Numbered from the stretch's first letter, positions 1 through 9,371 are shown. The stretch is DNA of 64,000 bases from Streptomyces sp. NBC_00539 (GCF_036346105.1 NZ_CP107811.1:558001-622000); one strand, 5' to 3'. The notes: a model not told the origin generated them from the sequence alone. Numbers and translations: made by a program.

Positions 1-876
1 GGCGAGCAGGTGCGGGGTCTGCGCGGCCAGTGCGACCAGCGACTGCTGGGCCTTGGGCCAGGCGGCCTCCAGCCGGGCCAGGAGTTCCTTGCTCATCGAG
101 GCGGGCGCCGCGAAGGGCTCCGTCTTGCTGAGGACGGCGAGCGGGACGTCCGGCAGCGGGCCCGCCCGGTCGACGGCCGTCACCGCCCCGTCGATGTCGG
201 CCTGCTCGAACGCCGGATCGTCGTCGTAGGGGGTGCCCGGGTGGCGCAACGCGTCCACGTACGGGGACCAGGCCGCGCCGAGGTCCCTCCTGAGCGCCGG
301 GGCGAGCGCGTCGACGAGCACGAGGCCGCGGGTCCGGTCCGGGTGCTGCTTCGCGTACAGCAGGGTGATCAGGCCGCCGTAGGAGTGGCCGACCAGTACG
401 TACGGTCCCGGCACCTTGCCCGCGGTCAGGGTCCGGTCGAGGTCCCGCACGACGGCGGGCAGCTCACGGGTGCCGGTCACCGGGCTGCTGCGGGTGGTGA
501 GGGCCGGCGGATCGGTGTAGCGCAGGGTGCCGGGCCGGTCGTACACGCAGACCCTGGTGAACGCGGCCACGCCCGGGAAGACGGCCGGCGCCTTGGGCAC
601 GGGCGGCTCGGTGTCGGTGAGGGTCCAGCTGTCGGACGACTCGTGCAGGCCTGCCACCAGGACGACGGTCGGCGCGCCGCGGCCCCGGCAGTGCAGGTAC
701 ACCGTGCGCCCGCCGCCGAGGTCCACGTGCTGGACGCTGTCACCGCCGTCGGCGGAAGGCGCGGGAGCCGGAAGGCGGGCGGTGACCGGAAGGCGGGCGA
801 TGGCCGGCGGCCCCGCGCAGAGCGTCAGCACCGCGGTGACCGCCGCCAGCACGGCGGCACGGGGGCGTCGGCGCAT
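1..876 (-). CDS. Secreted alpha/beta hydrolase, C-terminus cut by window edge
   Basis: The 292 codons present encode an alpha/beta hydrolase. It starts with a signal peptide (MRRRPRAAVLAAV, then a hydrophobic run), so it is probably exported. The nucleophile elbow GHSYGG is visible with Ser at residue 165. It is followed by a VLVDAL segment typical of strand 6 of the fold. The ATG at 876 has a strong ribosome binding site (AAGGAGG). The catalytic His lies beyond the window start. The substrate cannot be told: esterase, peptidase-like hydrolase and haloperoxidase-like enzymes share this fold. It is followed on the same strand by a monooxygenase, 31 bp away, but a functional link is only a guess. 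Confidence 0.85.
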   Translation of the reverse strand, partial: MRRRPRAAVLAAVTAVLTLCAGPPAIARLPVTARLPAPAPSADGGDSVQHVDLGGGRTVYLHCRGRGAPTVVLVAGLHESSDSWTLTDTEPPVPKAPAVFPGVAAFTRVCVYDRPGTLRYTDPPALTTRSSPVTGTRELPAVVRDLDRTLTAGKVPGPYVLVGHSYGGLITLLYAKQHPDRTRGLVLVDALAPALRRDLGAAWSPYVDALRHPGTPYDDDPAFEQADIDGAVTAVDRAGPLPDVPLAVLSKTEPFAAPASMSKELLARLEAAWPKAQQSLVALAAQTPHLLA

Positions 877-907
877 GTGCGGGGCCTCCTTCCGGCCGGT
901 CCGGCGG

Positions 908-2587
908 CTACGGGGCGAAGATGCGCGAGAGGTACGAACCGAGGCCCGCTCCGGCCGGTGGGCGCAGCCGGGCGCCCAGGTAGCCGTCGGGGCGCACGAC
1001 GAAGGCGACCGGCCCCTCCCCCACCCCGTACATCCGGGCGAACTCGCCGCCCGCGTCCCGGTACACGGGGACGGGTGCGGCCCTGTCGGCGTCGGTGGTG
1101 GCGAGCACTGCGCAGATGTTCACCTGGCCCGGGGCCAACTCGTCAATGACCTCCGCGAGTTGTTCGAGGTGGGGTACCTCGGGTCCGTTCCCGTAGAGCA
1201 CCAGGGTGTGCTCGCGGCCGCGCAGTACGTCGAACAGCCGCAGCGGGTACGCGGTGACCTCCGCGAGGAGCCCGCCGCAGTCGGGCGCGCGTTCGCCGGG
1301 CTGCGGGCCGGGGCCGGCCCCGGCCTCCGGGGGCTGTGCCTCCGGGGGCTGTGCCTCCGGGGGCTGTGCCTCCGGGGGCTGTACGAGGGGGCTGTCCGGG
1401 TAGCCGACCAGGAGTTGCGCCTCGCGCCGCATCAGGGTCATCGGGTCCGCCGGGTCGGCGTCGATGCCCGCGGTGGCGTGCCGGACGGTCCGTCCGACCA
1501 CCTCCTCGCCGACCGGGCGGCGCTCGGCGTCGTAACTCGCGGGCAGGTCCGGGTCGGCGGTCCCCGCGACGGCCAGCGCGAGCTTCCACGCCAGGTTCCA
1601 GGCGTCCTGGATGCCGGTGTTCATGCCCTGCGCGCCGGTCGGCGGGTGGATGTGCGCGGCGTCCCCGGCCACGAAGACCCGCCCCTGTCCGTACCGGCCC
1701 GCCAGCCGGTGGCTGATCCGGAACACGGAGGACCAGCGCAGCGCGGACGCGGTCGTGGGCTGCGGCGACAGCCGGTCCAGCACCTCCTGCACGTGGGTCA
1801 GGCCGGGCACCCGGCCGCCCTCCAGGCCGTGCACCACCTCGTCGGGGCCGGTGGGCGCCGCGGCGGAGAGCTCGGGCGGCACCAGCATCGACATGCGGTA
1901 CCGGTGCTCGCCGGGAAGCGGGATGCACACCAGCACGTCGTCGAGGGCGCCTTCGGCGTCGCGGTGTTCGCTGCGCACGCCGTACCCGCGGGGCACGTCC
2001 CAGTCGACTTCGACGTCGGCCAGCATGTACTCGTCGGGCAGTGCGCCGCCTTCGAAGGTCAGCCCGAGGCCCTTGCGCACGCTGCTGTGCGCGCCGTCGC
2101 AGCCGACGAGGAAGCGGGACCGTACCTCCTCCTCGCCGTGCGGGGTGCGCAGCACACTGCTCACGCCGGTGGTGTCCTGGGTGAAGGAGAGGAGCTCGCT
2201 CTCGCGTTCGACCACGGTCCCGAACCGGTTCAGGTACTCCTCCAGGATGCGCTCGGTCTCGTACTGCGGCAGGGCGGCGAAGCCGTACGGCACCTCGGGG
2301 GGCAGGGCCAGATCGATGCGGCCCTTCTCGGCGCCGTTGAGGTACGTCAACTGCCCGCGCAGCGGTACGGCGACGTCGAGAGCGGCCTGGACGAGGCCGA
2401 TCCGGTCCCAGAGCTCCAGCGTGCGGGGCTGGATGCCGACGGCCTTCGCGTAGGGGAGCCGGGCCGGGAGCCGGTCGACGATGCGGCAGGATACGGCGCG
2501 CCTGCGCAGTTCGGCCGCGGCCGTCAGACCGACCGGTCCGGCCCCGGCCACCAGGACGTCCGGGTGTGCCGCGTCGTGGTGCGCCAT
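908..2587 (-). CDS. FAD-dependent aromatic-ring monooxygenase (PheA/TfdB/RdmE type)
   Basis: A 559-residue flavoprotein hydroxylase that would use NAD(P)H and O2 to hydroxylate an aromatic or polyketide substrate. Visible motifs: dinucleotide-binding GAGPVG at residues 15-20, the DG motif GCDGAHSS, and the second FAD motif VAGDAAHIHPPTGAQGMN. A thioredoxin-like C-terminal domain, common in this family, ends in SRIFAP. I start at ATG 2587 (MAHHDAAHPD, preceded by GGGAGAG) rather than the in-frame ATG 25 codons upstream, because the FAD motif should lie close to the N-terminus. The linker before the C-terminal domain contains a perfect PPEAQ repeat encoded by 15-nt DNA repeats. The substrate is unknown. 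Confidence 0.88.
   Translation of the reverse strand: MAHHDAAHPDVLVAGAGPVGLTAAAELRRRAVSCRIVDRLPARLPYAKAVGIQPRTLELWDRIGLVQAALDVAVPLRGQLTYLNGAEKGRIDLALPPEVPYGFAALPQYETERILEEYLNRFGTVVERESELLSFTQDTTGVSSVLRTPHGEEEVRSRFLVGCDGAHSSVRKGLGLTFEGGALPDEYMLADVEVDWDVPRGYGVRSEHRDAEGALDDVLVCIPLPGEHRYRMSMLVPPELSAAAPTGPDEVVHGLEGGRVPGLTHVQEVLDRLSPQPTTASALRWSSVFRISHRLAGRYGQGRVFVAGDAAHIHPPTGAQGMNTGIQDAWNLAWKLALAVAGTADPDLPASYDAERRPVGEEVVGRTVRHATAGIDADPADPMTLMRREAQLLVGYPDSPLVQPPEAQPPEAQPPEAQPPEAGAGPGPQPGERAPDCGGLLAEVTAYPLRLFDVLRGREHTLVLYGNGPEVPHLEQLAEVIDELAPGQVNICAVLATTDADRAAPVPVYRDAGGEFARMYGVGEGPVAFVVRPDGYLGARLRPPAGAGLGSYLSRIFAP
1324..1383 (-). repeat. Four tandem 15-nt repeats inside the monooxygenase gene
   Basis: The plus-strand unit CCTCCGGGGGCTGTG occurs four times head to tail, the last copy with one mismatch. 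In the gene it encodes repeated PPEAQ in the linker before the C-terminal domain. Because the unit is a multiple of 3, copy-number change by slippage would lengthen or shorten the linker without a frameshift. Confidence 0.9.
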
Positions 2588-2672
2588 GGCGCTCTCCCCA
2601 TGTGTGGTCCCCCGCACGAAGGATGCACTTCCATGGTGGCCCGGTGGTGCGCGGGCGGCCATCGCACGGCGG

Positions 2673-3266
2673 TCAGGGCCCCGGAACGGGCACGGCGGCG
2701 GCGAGCTGCGGGTAGTCGACTACCAGGCCGTCGGCGTCGAAGGTGACGTCACTGCGGAAATCACCGGACTCGTAGCGGATCCGCGAACCGGACGGGCCCC
2801 GCTCCAGCGGGGTGTACGTCTGCCGGTCCGCGCTCACCGCGAGGTCCGGTACGGAAACCCAGGCCATCAGGAAGGTGCGCGGCGCGGCGTCGGGCCGCTG
2901 GTGGAGGCCGTGCCGTAGCACCGGCATGGTGTTGGTGAGCGGGCACAGGCCCAGGTCGCAGTCGAGGGCGCCGTCGAGGTCGGGCCGGGGCGCGCCGTTG
3001 TGCGTCCACCGCCCCCCGTCGTCGCGGCGCAGCTCCAGGCGGGCCGTCGTGTCCTGGGTCTCGACCGTGACGGACAGGCGCCGGGTCACGTACTGCGGTC
3101 CGGTCTCCATCTCGTACGCCAGCCAGTAGGGCGCCGGGTCTAGCGCCACCGCCCGGCCGCGGGCGCGCAACCGCCCCGCGGCGAGCTCCGCCCAGGCCGT
3201 GGTGTACCCCCTCGAGGGCAGGACGTGCCAGGTTCGCACCAGAGCGTGCGTGTCGAGGGGCGCCAT
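2673..3266 (-). CDS. Putative glycolipid-binding domain protein (DUF1089-like)
   Basis: A 197-residue soluble protein beginning MAPLDTHALVRTWHVL. Its sequence (paired WLAYEMETGPQYVTRRLSV and later DVTFDADGLVVDYP) resembles the putative glycolipid-binding family once called DUF1089, which makes a beta-rich barrel; this is from memory. No signal peptide or membrane segment. There is no obvious ribosome binding site before ATG 3266. Instead, TACACT lies 6 nt upstream of the ATG, which suggests a leaderless transcript. An extension of the frame further upstream overlaps the next gene and is rejected. Biochemical role unknown. Confidence 0.72.
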   Translation of the reverse strand: MAPLDTHALVRTWHVLPSRGYTTAWAELAAGRLRARGRAVALDPAPYWLAYEMETGPQYVTRRLSVTVETQDTTARLELRRDDGGRWTHNGAPRPDLDGALDCDLGLCPLTNTMPVLRHGLHQRPDAAPRTFLMAWVSVPDLAVSADRQTYTPLERGPSGSRIRYESGDFRSDVTFDADGLVVDYPQLAAAVPVPGP

Positions 3267-3304
3267 GGCCGCAGTGTAGGGCGGCGGCCGGGGCCCGCAC
3301 TTCC

Positions 3305-4624
3305 TCACGCTGCCGCGTGGAAGAAGGCCGCCGCCTCTCCGCGGGAGGCGACACCGAGCTTCGTCAGGATCTTGGCGACGTGGAACTTGACCGTCGATTC
3401 GCTGATGTGCAGTTCCTGCGCGATGGCGCGGTTGCGGTGCCCTTGTGCCAGCCGCGTGAGGACTTCGAGTTCCCGCGCGCCCAGGGTGCCCAGGGGGTCG
3501 ATCGCGGTAGTCGCGGGCGCGTCGGGGGTGGTCAGGGGGATGAACGCGGTCACGGTGGTGCCCCAGCCGGGGACGGGGTCGATGTCGAGGCGTCCGCCGA
3601 GGACCTCCAGCCGGTCCGCGATGCGGGTGGGGCCGAGGCCGCAGTAGCTCATGCCGCCCGGCCCGTCGTCCCGTACGGTCACGCGCAGTTCCTGTCCGGT
3701 GATCTGCCAGCCCACGTGGACGCGGGTGACGGGGTCCTGTTCCAGGACGGCGAGCAGCAGCTCGCGGGCGATCGCCCGCGCCGTGTGGGCCACGTCGGCG
3801 GCCACGCTGCGGGTGGAGTCGGGTGCGCCCAGCTCCAGCCGTACGGGGCTGTGGCGCAGCAGCGGGCGCAGCGAGTCCGCGAGCCGGGCGAAGGCCTCGT
3901 CGGCACGTTCCTCGGCCATGGCCTGGTCCCGTTCCGCCTCGGCCCGCAGTTCGGCCAGTGCGGACACGGCGAGTTCGGTGGCGGTCGAACGGGCGGCCGC
4001 GTCGTGGAGGTTGCGGCTGCGCAGGACCCCGAGGAGGGCGGTCAGCGTGGCGGTGTGGCGGGCGCCCAGTTCGGCGATGACACGGGCGCGGGTGTCCGCG
4101 GCGGCGCGGGAACGGGCGAGAGCGCCGGGGGCGGCCTCCGCGGCCAGCCGGTCGAAGTGGCTGACCACGAGGGTCCACAGCGCTTGGACCACGGCCAGCG
4201 CCGCGTCCTCGGCGGGAGCCGCGTCCTCGTCGCGTACGAGGACCAGGAGCGCGCCCCGCCGGGTCGCGTCGGTCATGACCGCGATGACGGGGCGGTCGGC
4301 CCCGGCGATGGCCGCCCTGCCCTGCCAGGGCCGTCCGGCGGTGCCCGCCCGGAACAGCGGCTCCATGTCCGCCGTGCTGATCCTGGTCGCGTACGCCTGG
4401 TCGCCGAAGGACTTGAACGGTGAGTGGGCGCAGTGCGTGGACAGTTCGGCGGCGGCGCGGTGCGGTACGAGGCCGGAGAGGACCGCCGAGAGCCGGGGCA
4501 GGATCTCCCCCAGCGGCTGCCGGATGACGTCGTACCCGGCGGCCAGCGCGGCGAGCGTCGCCTCCCCCGCCGCGAGCGAGGGGGGCGTGGTGGTGAGGGG
4601 CGTGGCGGTCGCTATCAGCTCCAT
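3305..4624 (-). CDS. LuxR-type transcription regulator fused to a kinase-like ATPase module
   Basis: A 439-residue cytoplasmic protein with a mixed layout. Residues 1-160 look like a GAF-like or otherwise unknown sensor region. Residues 160-300 are helical and resemble a dimerisation region. A GHKL-type ATPase G1 box (DDGPGG, 319-324) and a G2-like segment follow at 330-360, and a LuxR/GerE helix-turn-helix (LGARELEVLTRLAQGHRNRAIAQ) sits at 381-435. No receiver domain and no clear phospho-accepting His are seen, so it may be a one-component regulator with an ATP-binding switch. It is divergent from the oxidoreductase gene at 4782, whose promoter region carries a direct repeat that this protein could bind. 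Confidence 0.8.
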   Translation of the reverse strand: MELIATATPLTTTPPSLAAGEATLAALAAGYDVIRQPLGEILPRLSAVLSGLVPHRAAAELSTHCAHSPFKSFGDQAYATRISTADMEPLFRAGTAGRPWQGRAAIAGADRPVIAVMTDATRRGALLVLVRDEDAAPAEDAALAVVQALWTLVVSHFDRLAAEAAPGALARSRAAADTRARVIAELGARHTATLTALLGVLRSRNLHDAAARSTATELAVSALAELRAEAERDQAMAEERADEAFARLADSLRPLLRHSPVRLELGAPDSTRSVAADVAHTARAIARELLLAVLEQDPVTRVHVGWQITGQELRVTVRDDGPGGMSYCGLGPTRIADRLEVLGGRLDIDPVPGWGTTVTAFIPLTTPDAPATTAIDPLGTLGARELEVLTRLAQGHRNRAIAQELHISESTVKFHVAKILTKLGVASRGEAAAFFHAAA

Positions 4625-4737
4625 GGGGTCAGCCTAGCCAGCGCCACCCTGACCTCCACTGGACTTTCGGCCAGGTGGGACTGGCCCGAAGACGGGCCGG
4701 ATTCCCCGCCGTCCGGCCAGAGGCTGGAGGTGTCAAC

Positions 4738-4765
4738 GAACAAGATCCACAGAACAAGATCTACA
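4738..4765 (+). promoter_or_regulatory. Tandem 14-nt direct repeat in divergent promoter region
   Basis: GAACAAGATCCACA (4738-4751) is followed immediately by GAACAAGATCTACA (4752-4765), with one mismatch. It stands out as AT-richer than its surroundings and lies 16 bp before the ATG of the oxidoreductase gene, between two divergent genes. It could be an operator for the LuxR-type regulator, but nothing shows which protein binds. Confidence 0.6.
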
Positions 4766-4781
4766 GCGGGGAGACAGCGAC

Positions 4782-5696
4782 ATGGAAGCGATCGTCTACG
4801 ACGAGTTCGGCGGGCCGGACGTCCTGCGTCACGAGCAGATCGACGAGCCGGAGCCGCGCGCCGGGGAGGTCCGGGTGAAGGTGGTGGCCGTCGGCGTCAA
4901 CCCGCTCGACTACAAGCGGCGTTACGGCTGGGTCGAGGAGTTCTACCCGAGCGTGTTCCCGATGGTCCCGGGGCTGGAGTTCGCCGGTGTCGTGGACGCG
5001 GTCGGCGAGGGCGCCACCCATGTCGCCGTCGGGGACGAGGTCCTGGGCTGGACCCGGACGGGCGCGTACGCCGAGTACGCCATCGCCGACGACATCGTCC
5101 ACAAGCCGGCCGGACTGTCCTTCGAGCGGGCCGCGTCGTTGCCGGTGGCCGGCGAGACCGCGCAGCGGGTGCTGGACCTGCTGCGGGTGAAGGCGGGCGA
5201 GACGCTGCTGGTGCACGGGGCGGCCGGGGTGGTCGGCTCGGTGGCGGTGCAGCTCGCGGTGGCCGCGGGGGTCACCGTCATCGGCACGGCTTCCCAGCCC
5301 AACCACGACTACCTGCGCGACCTGGGTGCCGTGGCGGTCGCGTACGGGGACGGTCTCGCCGAGCGGGTGCGCGCGGTGGCGCCGCAGGGCGTGGACGCGG
5401 TGTTCGACGCGGCGGGCCAGGGGGTGCTGCCGCTGTCGATCGAGCTGGCGGGCGGCTCCGCCGAGCGGGTCGTCACCATCGCCGATCCGGATGCCGCCGA
5501 GCACGGGGTGCTGTTCAGCGGCGGCGGTACGGACCCGGCGGCGATCCGCGCCGGTCTGGCCGAGCACGCCCGCCTGGCCGCGGAGGGCAGCTTGCAGGTG
5601 CGGCTCGGGGAGGTGTTCGCCCTTGCGGACGCCGCGAAGGCGCAGCAGTTGAGCGAGTCGGGCCACGCCCGCGGCAAGCTGCTCATCCGGCCCTGA
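4782..5696 (+). CDS. Zinc-independent NADP-dependent oxidoreductase (quinone reductase type)
   Basis: A 304-residue medium-chain dehydrogenase/reductase of the quinone-oxidoreductase (zeta-crystallin) branch. It has the N-terminal GroES-like domain (MEAIVYDEFGGPDVL, then VGVNPLDYKRRYGW) and a cofactor motif HGAAGVVGSVAVQLA near residue 146. The zinc-ligand cysteines of true alcohol dehydrogenases are absent. It probably reduces quinones or alpha,beta-unsaturated carbonyls with NADPH. It starts at ATG 4782 with GGGGAGA upstream and is transcribed away from the LuxR-type regulator. Confidence 0.9.
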   Translation: MEAIVYDEFGGPDVLRHEQIDEPEPRAGEVRVKVVAVGVNPLDYKRRYGWVEEFYPSVFPMVPGLEFAGVVDAVGEGATHVAVGDEVLGWTRTGAYAEYAIADDIVHKPAGLSFERAASLPVAGETAQRVLDLLRVKAGETLLVHGAAGVVGSVAVQLAVAAGVTVIGTASQPNHDYLRDLGAVAVAYGDGLAERVRAVAPQGVDAVFDAAGQGVLPLSIELAGGSAERVVTIADPDAAEHGVLFSGGGTDPAAIRAGLAEHARLAAEGSLQVRLGEVFALADAAKAQQLSESGHARGKLLIRP

Positions 5697-5729
5697 GTCC
5701 TCGGGGCGGCCGCCGCGCACCCGGGCCCG

Positions 5730-5747
5730 GGTGCCGGGCCCGGCACC
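5730..5747. terminator. GC-rich palindrome, possible terminator
   Basis: GGTGCCGGGCCCGGCACC is a perfect 18-nt palindrome 34 bp after the oxidoreductase stop codon and 39 bp before the response regulator start. It lacks a U-tract, as many Streptomyces terminators do. An operator role cannot be excluded. Confidence 0.4.
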
Positions 5748-5785
5748 GGGCGTGAGAGGGTCGGGCCCGACAGGAGGAGGGCAGG

Positions 5786-6495
<710 letters not shown>

Positions 6496-6499
<4 letters not shown>

Positions 6500-7941
6500 A
6501 GCTCGCCACCCGCATCGCGCTTTCGGTGACCGTGGTGGTGCCCCTGCTGGTGCTCGCGGCGGGGCTGCTGCTGCTCGGGCTGGTCACCCGCGATCTGCAC
6601 CAGCAGCAGGACTCCCGGCTGCGGGACCGGGCGTCCGCCGTCCTGCCCGACGTCAGGGCGCTGCTCGCGGCCGACCTGAAGGGCCGCCCGAAGGTGGAGC
6701 AGAACCAGCACCGCAAGGTCCTCGGGGACGCCCTCGACGCAGGGATCAGAGTGCGGGGCGCGGACGGGCACGTCGTACTGGAGGGCGGCCCACAGCCCGC
6801 GGATCCGGCCCGGCTGCCCGAGCAGACGCCGGACGGGCCCGTCACGGTCCGCTCCAAGGGACACGCCTGGCGGGTGCTGGCCGTCCCGGTGGCCGGGGCG
6901 GCGCCGGGCACCCTGTGGCTGGTCACCCCCGCCTCCGCCGCGGACCCGCAGCTCGTCGCCGTGCGCGGCCGGGTCCTGCTGGTCGCGCTGCTGTCGGCCC
7001 CCGTAGCGGGCCTGATCGCCTACGGCCTGGCGGGACGCGCCACCGCCTCCGTACGGCGGTTGAGCAGCCGGGCCGCCGCGCTCGACCCGCGGGCGGGCGC
7101 CGCGGCCTTCGCGACCGCGCCGGCGAACATCGCCGAGGTGGACGAGCTGAGTGCCGCCATCGGCCAGTTGCTGGCCCGCTACGACGAGCAGGCGCTGCGG
7201 ACGGCGCAGGCGCTGGAGACCGCCCGTTCCTTCTCCTCCGCCGCTTCGCACGAGCTGCGCACACCGCTGATGAGCATGCGGACGGACCTGGACGTGCTCG
7301 CGGCCCACCCGGACCTCTCCCCCGGCGAACGGGCCGAGGTGGTACGTGACCTCCAGAGCGACCACGCCCGGCTGCTGGAGCTGCTGACGGCGCTGGCGAT
7401 GCTGGCCCGTGGCGACCTGGTGGAGGCGTCCGCGTTCGGCCCGCTGGACCTGGCGGAACTGGTGGACGCGGCGGTGGGCGACACCGGCCGGCGCCGGCCC
7501 GGGGCCCGGCTGAGCGCGGAACTCCCCGCCGAGCTGCGGGTCCGGGGCTGGGAAGCCGGGCTGCGGATCCTGCTCGACAACCTGCTGGGCAATGCCGTGA
7601 CCCACGGGCACCGGCCGGGCGAGCCGCCCGTGGTGGCGGTGCGGCTGCGGGCGGAGGGCGGCTACGCGGTGCTGACCGTGGACGATGGGGGGCCCGGCGT
7701 CCCGGCCGGTGAGCGCGAGGCCGTCTTCCGGCGCTTCCACCACCGCCCGGGCAGCCCCGGCTCCGGGCTCGGGCTGACGCTGGTCGCCCAGCAGGTGGCG
7801 CTGCACGGGGGTACGGTCACCATCGGCTCGGTGCCGGGTACGGGGGGCGCCCGCTTCGAGGTGCGCCTGCCGTTGCCGGCTGCGGACACTCCGGCTCCGC
7901 CGCTCCCCTCCCGCCGGGACTGGATCTCGCGCGGTGACTGA
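6496..7941 (+). CDS. Membrane sensor histidine kinase, partner of the OmpR-type regulator
   Basis: A 481-residue kinase. Membrane segments are near residues 7-30 and 158-178, flanking an extracytoplasmic sensor of about 125 residues. A HAMP-like linker follows, then the H-box SHELRTPL with phospho-accepting His 252, N-box DNLLGNAVTHG, G1 DDGGPGVP and G2 GSGLGLTL. The GTG start at 6496 overlaps the regulator stop codon. The frame is open further upstream, but that part is antisense-like noise over the regulator gene and is rejected. The signal it senses cannot be inferred. Confidence 0.95.
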
Positions 7942-8025
7942 GGGCGGGGCCGGGCCCCCGGCCCGGGCGGCCCGACCAGGACTCCGCGGACCGGGTCCAC
8001 CCGATCGCCACACCCCGGCCGGGGC

Positions 8026-8047
8026 CCACAAGAAATCCACAAAGACT
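8026..8047 (+). promoter_or_regulatory. OmpR-type direct repeat at a putative promoter
   Basis: CCACAAGAAAT (8026-8036) is followed directly by CCACAAAGACT (8037-8047), giving an 11-nt period typical of tandem half-sites bound by OmpR/PhoB-family regulators. A -10-like TACCGT follows at 8053-8058, so the repeat covers the -35 position. This is the layout of a promoter activated by such a regulator. The OmpR-type regulator at 5786-6499 is the obvious candidate. Confidence 0.55.
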
Positions 8048-8115
8048 CCCCCTACCGTCCTGCACGGCTGGACCGCTCAAGGAGAGCCAGCCAGTCGTAC
8101 GAAGGGGATACCACC

Positions 8116-8523
8116 ATGCTCCACCACCGTAGGACCGCCGCCGCGATCGGCGCCGTCGCACTGACCGGCGCCCTGTTCGCCGCCGCCCCCGCGCAGGCCG
8201 ACGCCGGCGCCCCGGGCGCGAGCGCCTCGCCGAAGTCCGCGCCGAAGGGCGACGGCGCCAAGGCGATCTGCAAGCGCCTGCCGAAGACCGAGGACCGCGT
8301 CAACGCCGCGGTGACCCGGCTGAACGGCGACGCCACCGTCTCCGGATCGATCGCCCGGCTGGAGCAGCGCGTCAACAACGCCAAGGCCGAGGGGCACACG
8401 GAGATCTACACGTACCTCAACGACCGTCTGACGGCCCGCAAGAACCTGCTGCCCACGCTGCAGAAGCGGCAGACGGACCTCAAGGCGGTCAGCACCTGGT
8501 GCTCCGCCCAGAAGGCCAAGTGA
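8116..8523 (+). CDS. Small secreted protein of unknown function
   Basis: 135 residues: a clear signal peptide (MLHHRRTAAAIG, hydrophobic core, cleavage near AQA/DAG), then a helical, charged domain. The domain has two cysteines, one near its start (AICKRLP) and one near its end (TWCSAQ), which could form a disulphide after export. No enzymatic motif seen. It lies 174 bp after the kinase gene, behind a promoter-like region with an OmpR-type direct repeat, so it is a likely target of that system. Its stop overlaps the start of the next gene. Confidence 0.85.
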   Translation: MLHHRRTAAAIGAVALTGALFAAAPAQADAGAPGASASPKSAPKGDGAKAICKRLPKTEDRVNAAVTRLNGDATVSGSIARLEQRVNNAKAEGHTEIYTYLNDRLTARKNLLPTLQKRQTDLKAVSTWCSAQKAK

Positions 8524-8726
8524 CCGGGCGCGCCGCCGCGGGGCTCGTCGCGCTCGCCGCCGGGGCGGCCCTGCTGCTCACCGGCTGCGGACCGGGCGCG
8601 AGCGCCCAGCACAAGGCGCCCCAGTCGGTGTCGGACGACGCCAAGGTCAAGGAAATGCAGGACACACTGGACGCCGCGGACGACGCGGCCGCCCAGGCTG
8701 ATGCGGACGCCACCCAGAACAACTGA
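8520..8726 (+). CDS. Small putative lipoprotein
   Basis: A 68-residue protein starting at GTG 8520, which overlaps the previous stop codon by 4 nt (GTGA). A hydrophobic signal segment ends in the lipobox LLTGC, so the mature protein would be a short lipid-anchored acidic helix (KVKEMQDTLDAADDAAAQADAD). It probably forms a unit with the secreted protein before it. Function unknown. An upstream ATG at 8499 is possible but would put residues before the signal peptide for no reason. Confidence 0.75.
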   Translation: MTGRAAAGLVALAAGAALLLTGCGPGASAQHKAPQSVSDDAKVKEMQDTLDAADDAAAQADADATQNN

Positions 8727-8831
8727 GCGTGTGGGCCATTCGGCTGCGGCGGCGCGCGCGGGCGGCGGGCCCGGGTGAGGCTTGCGATCAGGTCTTCTTC
8801 CGGTCTCATGCCTAGGGAAAGGTCTGATCCC

Positions 8832-9371
8832 ATGCCGTTCAGCCATCGCAAGGACCTGGGACTGCTGGCGCTGCGCCTCGGTACGGGCGGCGTGCTCCTC
8901 GCGCACGGCGCCCAGAAGCTCTTCGGCTGGTTCGGTGGTGGAGGCCTCGACGGCACCACCAAGGCCATGGAGCACATGGGGTTCGCCCCGGCGCGCCCCA
9001 GCGCCATCGCCGCCGGGCTCGGTGAGGCCGGCGGCGGTGCGCTGCTCGTGCTGGGACTGGCCACCCCCGCGGCGGGCGCGGCCGCGGCCGGCGCGATGGC
9101 GGGGGCCGTCTCCGTGCACGCGCCCGCCGGGTTCTTCGCCCAGGGCGGCGGTTTCGAGTACCCGGCGTTCCTCGGCTTCGTCGCGGCCGGGCTCGGCCTC
9201 GCGGGGCCGGGGCGGTTCTCCCTCGACCACTTCACGCGTCACCGGCTGGACCGGCCGGCCGTGCTGCTGGCGGCGTTCACCGCCAGTGCGGCAGCGGCGA
9301 CCGTCGTCGTCACCCGTCGCAACGCGGCCGTGGCCGCCGCGGCCGACGAGGGCCTGGACGACGGCGCGTAA
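8832..9371 (+). CDS. DoxX-family membrane protein
   Basis: 179 residues with four hydrophobic segments and the family signature LGLLALRLGTGGVLLAHGAQKLFGWFGG near the N-terminus. DoxX proteins are small integral membrane proteins, linked in other bacteria to redox or thiol stress; the role here is inferred only from family. I start at ATG 8832, after GGGAAAGG, rather than at an upstream in-frame GTG. The TAA stop shares one base with the next ATG (TAATG), so the transporter gene is coupled to it. Confidence 0.88.
   Translation: MPFSHRKDLGLLALRLGTGGVLLAHGAQKLFGWFGGGGLDGTTKAMEHMGFAPARPSAIAAGLGEAGGGALLVLGLATPAAGAAAAGAMAGAVSVHAPAGFFAQGGGFEYPAFLGFVAAGLGLAGPGRFSLDHFTRHRLDRPAVLLAAFTASAAAATVVVTRRNAAVAAAADEGLDDGA

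Noticed and set aside
1324-1383. CRISPR-like repeat array
   Set aside because: The 15-nt units are directly adjacent without spacers and encode a protein linker. The same reasoning excludes the 18-nt repeats at 14202-14255 and the 9-nt repeats at 57981-58007.
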